A stretch of DNA of 64,000 bases, taken from contig RSEH01000111.1 of NCBI GenBank assembly GCA_006503475.1, positions 83,998 to 147,997 of the forward strand, in the 5' to 3' direction. The notes beneath the pieces are model-generated. The model saw nothing but the letters and a program-made list of their open reading frames with translations. It was not told the origin of the DNA and did no database searches. Numbering within the stretch: position 1 is the stretch's first letter; each line of letters opens with the position of its first letter. Below, one piece after another: positions 58,114 through 64,000 of this stretch. The position numbers and the translations under genes are program-made. The DNA is from Stentor roeselii (lineage: Eukaryota > Ciliophora > Heterotrichea > Heterotrichida > Stentoridae).

Positions 58114-61071
58114 ATGGAGCAGTCTGGTTTCGGCAGAGTAGCGAGAGAAGAAATACTCGAAATTCCTGGAGATTATGATAACATTAAAGGAGCTGAGCTT
58201 CAAGAGAAGATATATAAGTACTATAAAAGGTATTTTAAATATAAAGAAAAAGCATATTCATGGCCGATGAATGTCTTTGAAAAAAGAGGACATTCAGCAT
58301 GGGTATATTGCTGTTCTTACTCTCCTGATGGAAATTATCTGGCAGCTGGATCAGGAGACAAAACAATAACAATCTGGAATATTCAAGACCAAACAGAAGA
58401 GTTCACTCTGACTGGCCATTCAGATTGGGTATCTTGCTGTTCTTACTCTCCCGACGGAAATTATCTATCAACTGGATCAGGAGACAAAACGATAAAAATC
58501 TGGAATATAAAAGAACAAAGAGAAGAGTTAACTTTGAATGGACATTCAGCCTGGGTATTTTGCTGTTCTTACTCACCCAATGGAAATTATCTGGCAACTG
58601 GATCAGGAGATAAAACAGTTAAAATCTGGAATGTAAAATCAAAAAAAGAAGATTTTACTCTGAATGGACATTTAGCTTGGGTATTTTGCTGTTCTTTCTC
58701 TCCTGATGGAAATTATCTGGCAACTGGATCATACGACAACACAATAAAAATCTGGAATGTTAAAGATCAAAGAGAAGAGTTTACTTTGAACGGGCATTCA
58801 GCTTCAGTATATTGCTGTTCTTTCTCTCCTGATGGAAATTATCTGGCAACTGGATCATATGATAAAATGATTAAAATCTGGAATATAGAGGGGCAAAGAG
58901 AAGAGTTTAGTCTGAATGGACATTCAGCTTCGGTATCTTGCTGTTCTTATTCTCCTGATGGAAGTTATCTGGCAACTGGATCAGGAGACAAAACAATTAA
59001 AATCTGGAATTTAAAAGAAAAAAGAGAAGAGTTCACTTTTAATGAATTTTCAGATTCGGTTTCTTGCTGCTCTTACTCCCCTGATGGAAATTATCTGGTA
59101 ACGGCATCGAAAGACAAAACGATTAAAATCTGGAATATAAAAGAACAAAGAGATGAGTTCACTATGAATGGACATTCAGATTCGATTTCTTGCTGTTCTT
59201 ATTCTCCTCATGGAAATTGTTTGGCAACTGGATCAAGAGACAAAACGGTTAAAATCTGGAATGTAAATGAGCAAAAAGAAGAGTTTACTTTTAATGGATA
59301 TTCAGCTTGGATATCTTGCTGTTCTTACTCTCCTGATGGAAATTATCTGGCAACTGAATCATATGATAAAAAGGTTAAAATCTGGAATATAAAAGAGCAA
59401 AGAGAAGTTTTAAATTTCAATAACTGTTCTCAAGAAAGATTTGATGAAAATTTTATAAATTGGATGAATTCTTTAAAAAGTAATATATTATCAATTAAAA
59501 AAGCTATGCCTACATGCACCAAAGACAGATTATTTACGATTAAAACTAAAGATAATAGCAATTTTATCAGTTGTAGTAGTACGAATGGTAAAGAAGATTT
59601 TAGTTTAAGATATGATAACTCTGAACTTATAGGTATATTTTTTATGAATAATGGAAAGTATCTATTAGCTGTATATAAGAACAATATTTTTAAGATAAAC
59701 TTTTGGAACAAATTGCTATATATTATCAATGAAAATCTATCAAGGTGTATAATCAAAAGAAAAGATCTTAGATTACTATTAAATGATGCAAAAGTAGCTG
59801 TATTTATCTATGATTACTATAATGAATATCATCAAAGTAAAATTAAAATAGAGGAGCAACTACCAATCATTGTTAGTGAATACCTTGTACAATTCAATAC
59901 CAATAAAAGAACAGATAAAGCACTAGATTTATCTAAATATCTTTCTAAATTTGCAAAATTAAATTACAAGCTACGGTATCTCAATGATGATGCAAGCATA
60001 ATCCTTAAAGAATATTTTTATAAAACCAGAAATAAAGGAGTAGGTATAGAAGGAATATATTATAACCAGATTTTGTTGTTTTTGTATGATTCGATAAGTG
60101 ATTTTGATGCAAAGCATAAGATAAGGATTTTATTAGACCAAATTATAAAAACTAGAGAATTTGAAAATATAAGCACTCAGAACAATAACCCTTGGAAATT
60201 GTTAGAAATGAAAAAAATTATTAATTCCGAAGAACTCTCAGAAAATTACTTATATGATACAATAAACCATAAACATTTTCGTATCGAATTATTCTGCTCA
60301 ATTTATTCTACTAGAAGTGTCCTTGTCAAGAAATATATTTTCAATGAAACCATAAGTAAAGATCTATCAAAAATAATTGAGTTTGAGTTTGAAAAAGAAG
60401 CAAAGTGCTATGAGCTTTTTGATAATTATAGAAATAATGAAACTTCTTTTTGTGAATACTTTGGTTCAATTAAGTCAGAAAATAGTTTTTCAATTGTTAT
60501 CAACAACTATGGTATGAATCTATTTGATTTAATAAATGAATTAAAAATCCTTAAGTTAAAAGGTGAATATACTCTTAAAGAAGCCCAACTAGCAATCATT
60601 GTTAAATCTTTAGTAGAATCATTTGCTTTTTTAGCAAATCATAACATTCTCCATCGTTCTATAAGTTCAAAATCATTATTAGTTGACGAAAATTTTAATT
60701 TTGCGATAATTGATTTTATTTTTGCGGCAATAAAAGCTGATGATGTTTGGTACGAATCTACAACAAATTCATTGAAAGACTATAAATCTCCTGAAGAAGA
60801 AATAGAAATTTCAATAATAGATCTCGAAAAATGCGATGTTTTTTCCTTGGGTTTAGTTATTCTTGAGTTAGCTCACTTAGAAAATATCTCAGAATTAAAG
60901 AAGAATTTATATTTATTTTTTCAAAAACTGGAAAAAATGAACCTTAAATGGCTGCAAAATTTACTCCAAAAAATGTTATGTAAACCTGAAGAACGTTTCT
61001 ATTTTAATCAACTTAGAGACTTATTAGATAATGAAATTACTCAAACAATTTCAAGTTCAGTTACACCTTAA
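58114..61071 (+). CDS. WD40-repeat protein with C-terminal pseudokinase domain
   Basis: 985 residues. After 58 residues come nine WD40 repeats of exactly 42 residues each (residues 59 to 436, bases 58288..59421). Their core is CCSYSPDGNYLATGSGDKTIKIWN, with only a few changes per copy, so the array is young. Variable positions include the residues after GHSA and before KIWN. A middle region (about 440 to 730) has no known domain. From about 735 the C-terminus is kinase-like: a Lys in VLVKKY, HRS instead of HRD near 845, and DFI instead of DFG near 864, followed by YKSPEEE and DVFSLGLVILELA. With both catalytic motifs lost it should be inactive. WD40 arrays joined to signalling domains suggest a sensor or scaffold, but the ligand is unknown. 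Confidence 0.85.
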   Translation: MEQSGFGRVAREEILEIPGDYDNIKGAELQEKIYKYYKRYFKYKEKAYSWPMNVFEKRGHSAWVYCCSYSPDGNYLAAGSGDKTITIWNIQDQTEEFTLTGHSDWVSCCSYSPDGNYLSTGSGDKTIKIWNIKEQREELTLNGHSAWVFCCSYSPNGNYLATGSGDKTVKIWNVKSKKEDFTLNGHLAWVFCCSFSPDGNYLATGSYDNTIKIWNVKDQREEFTLNGHSASVYCCSFSPDGNYLATGSYDKMIKIWNIEGQREEFSLNGHSASVSCCSYSPDGSYLATGSGDKTIKIWNLKEKREEFTFNEFSDSVSCCSYSPDGNYLVTASKDKTIKIWNIKEQRDEFTMNGHSDSISCCSYSPHGNCLATGSRDKTVKIWNVNEQKEEFTFNGYSAWISCCSYSPDGNYLATESYDKKVKIWNIKEQREVLNFNNCSQERFDENFINWMNSLKSNILSIKKAMPTCTKDRLFTIKTKDNSNFISCSSTNGKEDFSLRYDNSELIGIFFMNNGKYLLAVYKNNIFKINFWNKLLYIINENLSRCIIKRKDLRLLLNDAKVAVFIYDYYNEYHQSKIKIEEQLPIIVSEYLVQFNTNKRTDKALDLSKYLSKFAKLNYKLRYLNDDASIILKEYFYKTRNKGVGIEGIYYNQILLFLYDSISDFDAKHKIRILLDQIIKTREFENISTQNNNPWKLLEMKKIINSEELSENYLYDTINHKHFRIELFCSIYSTRSVLVKKYIFNETISKDLSKIIEFEFEKEAKCYELFDNYRNNETSFCEYFGSIKSENSFSIVINNYGMNLFDLINELKILKLKGEYTLKEAQLAIIVKSLVESFAFLANHNILHRSISSKSLLVDENFNFAIIDFIFAAIKADDVWYESTTNSLKDYKSPEEEIEISIIDLEKCDVFSLGLVILELAHLENISELKKNLYLFFQKLEKMNLKWLQNLLQKMLCKPEERFYFNQLRDLLDNEITQTISSSVTP
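58288..59421 (+). repeat. Nine tandem 126-bp repeats encoding WD40 units
   Basis: Each unit is 126 bp and keeps frame. Units 2 to 6 are nearly identical at DNA level, for example the block ggaaattatctggcaactgg, which points to recent duplication or gene conversion inside the gene. Confidence 0.92.
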
Positions 61072-62021
61072 GTAATAAATAAGATTAGAAATCTTTGAAA
61101 TTTATGTAAATTTTTATTAAAGAATGAAAATTGAATAAATTATAGTTAAAACAAACGGCTTTTCATAATTAATTAATGTAATTTAACTTTCTTTAACTTA
61201 ATAGGTTCTTTGAATTTTAATAATTATAGCAATCTTGCATTTAATTTATGCACAGCTATTATTTCATTAACTACTTTGTGGAAAATAAAAGTATTAATTG
61301 GATTGAAAGGATTTATAGCTTGAATATCATAGATTGCTTGAATATTCTCAAAGGTACTTCAAGAGTTTTAAACTTGAAGCAGTATAAATTATCTTAAAAA
61401 GTAACAATATAAGTATAATCTATCTAAGATTGCAAAGACACAAGTAAGTATCGAAATCGAGACATTTAAAGTTACTGTAAAGAGAAGGAAAGCATAATAT
61501 GTAAAGATCTAAGAAATCATTAAAGAAGAACGAACAATACCCTTTAGAAGGCTACCGAAGTAGATGATTATCTTGAAGACTATATGATAAATTAGACAAT
61601 ATTTATTTATAAATGGAAACTCATTTGGTTGATGAGAATGATTTTACTAATTGAACTTTTTATTTTTTTTAAATATTATGCTTTCTCAGTATAAAATAAT
61701 TTATTGATTCTTCTTGGCTACTGAAAAAGAGACACAACCATTTTCATTCAGATAAACAAAATATACTAATTTAATTTACAATCTTAAAATTTTCAATTAT
61801 AAGTTAATAAGTTTTAATTTCTTTATGATTATTTGAATTTGTAAATTATATCATAAGGACTTAGAAGGAACTAGTGAGATTAGGCGATTTTCAATTTACA
61901 AACATCAAACAAAATAACAATAAAAAATCTTAAATAAATAAAGTCTAGTATTTTATTATAATTTAAGCTATATAAATGAGATTTGAATCATTTTAAACTA
62001 ACTACGCTTTTAAGTGATTAA
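61072..62021. other. Intergenic region between convergent genes, 950 bp
   Basis: AT-rich. Short coding-like stretches around 61500 to 61640 are interrupted by stops in all frames, and I cannot assign them. No RNA or repeat is seen. Confidence 0.5.
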
Positions 62022-64000
62022 CTAATTCTGGTGAGATCTTTCCTTTAGTTTCTTTATAATTGTATATATTTTTTGAATAAAAAGTAAAATACTGATAGCA
62101 TACTGAAATAAAAGCCCAAATAAGAGCAAGCTAATAAAAAATATATCAAAATATTCATCATGTTGCAGGAAACCTAAAAATTCTCTCGTGAAAATAAGCA
62201 GAAAGATAAAAGAAATGAGAGATTCTGTTAATATATTTGCCACTAAAATCAATTTTACTTTGAAAGGTTTGTAATAAACTAAATAAATCACAAATGAAAA
62301 AGTTACTAGAAAGTTGCAAGTAACTTTGATTAAATGATTATTGTTTGGGTAAATTTGGACCATTGCAAATATTACAAATCTGATTCCTAATACTGCATAA
62401 TATAAGATTGGAATCAATCCCTTATCACAATGTAATTCTTGAAACAGACATCCGACTTTAAGAGTGTATTTTGAGTCATTTGTTTCGATTTTTTGGTGAT
62501 TTACCCAAAGATTGAAAAAAATGATGACTGGAGAAGAAATAAAAAGAGTCTAAATATAAATCACCAATAAAAAAGCTGATGTGATTTTATTAAAAATTGA
62601 TTCAAAATTTAAATTCTCAATTTCCTACCTAATAATTACTGAATCAAAACAAAGAAAACCATATATCCCTATAAGTAAATGACTTTGTAACCAAATTCTA
62701 ATAAACAAGTTAAAACAATAAGAATCCTTAAACCCTTTAATTTTCTGTCCCAGAGCTCCAAGATTTATCTTAGAAATCAAAACAACAAAAGGAAAAATCA
62801 AAATAAATCCTGCCATAATCGTAATATTCATTCCAAGATTAATCCAGACCAAAGCCGATTTAATTCCAATTTTTCTCGCATTTTTCGATGGAAGAGCCAA
62901 ACTTTTATGATTCCAAATCAACTTCATTACATTCAAAGGCGAATCACTTTTTCCAATCGCTTTGCAAAACTTGATAGAAACTGGAGTCAATCGGTTTTGC
63001 CCTAAAGGAATAAAGTAGATGATGTTGATAGTGTTGAGTAACACCCAGGCAGCAGAGGGATTCGCTAAAATCGCAAAAGAAAATGAAACAACATTTGAGG
63101 TGCTGCTATAATCGTCTAAAACTTTAAGAACTAATTTGAATTTTTCTGGAATATATTCAAATTCAGAAAATAATAAAAAGTAGTTGCTTTGGTTTAAATG
63201 GAAGTTTTTTGAAGTTAGTATTTCTTTGTTGATGATTAAATTTACAGATGTTCCATTTGAGATTGATTGAGTGAAAGTGAATGTCACGTTGTATTGTTTT
63301 GGGTTTATTTCTGTCAGTTTGAATGGAAAAATTGGGATTGGAGAGTTGAAGGTTAAGTCAGAAGGAGAGAGAGTGGTTTGAAGTTCTTCAGAAAAATTTA
63401 ATAAAAGAACATTTTCATCATTAATCGTTGGGATTAGGTAAAAATATTGTCTAGAGCATTTTCCTAAATTTCTTGTGTATCCTTCAAGGCACTCACATGA
63501 TGAGTTTATTAATATTTCGTGAGTTTTACATTTAACTAAGCATTTTCCTTTGATATTTTCGTATCCTTCTTGACATTCAAGACATTCTAAAGTCTCAGAG
63601 GTTTTGTTACAAAGTAAACAATTTTCTTGACAAGATAGACATTGACCTTTGATAAGTATTTCATTTGAATTACATCTTTGGAAGCACTTTCCTTCTTTAA
63701 TTTCGTATCCGTCTTGACATTTAAGACATTCTAGAGTTTCGTTACAAAGTAAACAATTTTCTTGACAAGATGCGCATTCACCATTGTTAGATATTTCATT
63801 TGGATAGCATCTTTTGAAGCACTTTCCTTCTTTAATTTCGTATCCTTCTTGACATTCAAGACAATCTGGAGTCTCAGAGGTTTTATTACAAAGTAAACAA
63901 TTTTCTTGACAAGATGCACATTCACCATTGATAACTATTTCATTTAAAGGGCATATTGGAATACATTTTCCTTTGATAATTTCGTATGAATTATCGCATT
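62022..64000 (-). CDS. Cysteine-rich multi-pass membrane protein, 5' end beyond window, two 15-nt introns
   Basis: 648 residues are visible once introns 62625..62639 and 62550..62564 are removed; the frame is open to the right edge, so the N-terminus is missing. The first ~220 residues are tandem furin-like repeats of about 45 residues. Each holds a CxxCQENCLLC core and an ECQEGYEIKEGKC-like close, nearly identical between copies. A beta-rich domain of about 170 residues follows, then several hydrophobic helices (for example NITIMAGFILIFPFVVLI, and SFVIYLVYY further on). The layout matches the 3' end of the cysteine-rich gene at 13.5 kb, with the alignable ASALASGAILMNP versus AILANPSAAW stretch and one shared intron position. 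It is probably a surface receptor or adhesion-like paralog. Confidence 0.88.
62550..62564 (-). other. 15-nt intron, position shared with the 13.5-kb paralog
   Basis: Minus-strand sequence gtgatttatatttag, A at position 10, phase 0. The donor is GTG rather than GTA. It joins KITSAFLL to TLFISSPV. Confidence 0.92.
62625..62639 (-). other. 15-nt intron, absent from the paralog
   Basis: Minus-strand sequence gtaattattaggtag, A at position 10, phase 0. It removes an in-frame TAG and joins CFDSVII to EIENLNF. Confidence 0.92.

Noticed and set aside
63731-63928. A 65-codon minus-strand ORF near the right edge
   Set aside because: It is an alternative frame of the cysteine-rich repeats, which themselves read open in the true frame to the window edge.
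1-64000. Blepharisma-type genetic code, with TGA read as tryptophan
   Set aside because: The TPR-like and NAP1-upstream genes end in TGA, and conserved Trp sites are TGG. No gene needs TGA as sense.

Overview
This window is macronuclear-type DNA of a heterotrich ciliate, most likely Stentor or a close relative. Three things point there. Conserved proteins of up to 4,587 residues read intact with the standard code: TAA, TAG and TGA all end genes, which argues against Blepharisma, where TGA is sense. Nine introns can be placed and every one is exactly 15 nt, GT...AG, with an A at position 10. Several genes are ciliary (an inner-arm-type dynein heavy chain, a PACRGL-like protein).

Region 1 to 10.7 kb is very compact. 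In order it holds a 5'-truncated EF-hand protein (+), porphobilinogen deaminase with two introns (+), an alpha/beta hydrolase (+), a short PIG-S-like GPI-transamidase subunit (-), a TPR-like protein (+), an unknown basic protein (+), a NAP1 histone chaperone (+), an EF-hand-like protein with one intron (+), a uridine phosphorylase-type enzyme (-), PACRGL with two introns (-), and an SRPK-type kinase (-). Spacers are often only 6 to 30 bp.

Region 10.7 to 23.6 kb is sparse and AT-rich. It carries a 2,179-residue secreted or membrane cysteine-rich/LamG-like protein (two introns) and a RING/zinc-finger protein (-). A GC-richer, potentially folded 94-nt element near 20.8 kb is a candidate ncRNA. 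Region 23.6 to 38.7 kb is compact again: a small four-helix membrane protein, a basic protein, an HNH protein, a CDPK, and a 4,009-residue dynein heavy chain. Two convergent pairs here share palindromic stop codons (TTAATTAA and CTAG).

Just beyond the dynein start lies a decayed polyubiquitin relic (about 38.9 to 39.4 kb). Region 41 to 64 kb is AT-rich and spaced out. It contains a 4,587-residue RNF213/mysterin-like AAA giant with no visible RING, a protein with a possible ADP-ribosyltransferase fold, a WD40-pseudokinase whose nine 126-bp repeats are near-identical, and the 3' part of a second cysteine-rich membrane protein, a paralog of the one at 13.5 kb. The start of the mysterin gene sits inside a tandem repeat that multiplies the TATA-like/ATG module, next to an 8 x 19-bp array. 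That group (mysterin-like ATPase, possible ART, repeat-expanding WD40-pseudokinase, cysteine-rich receptor-like protein) resembles innate-immunity or surveillance gene content in other eukaryotes. This is inference only.

Introns were found where they break reading frames. Further 15-nt introns without in-frame stops could still hide inside the long ORFs.
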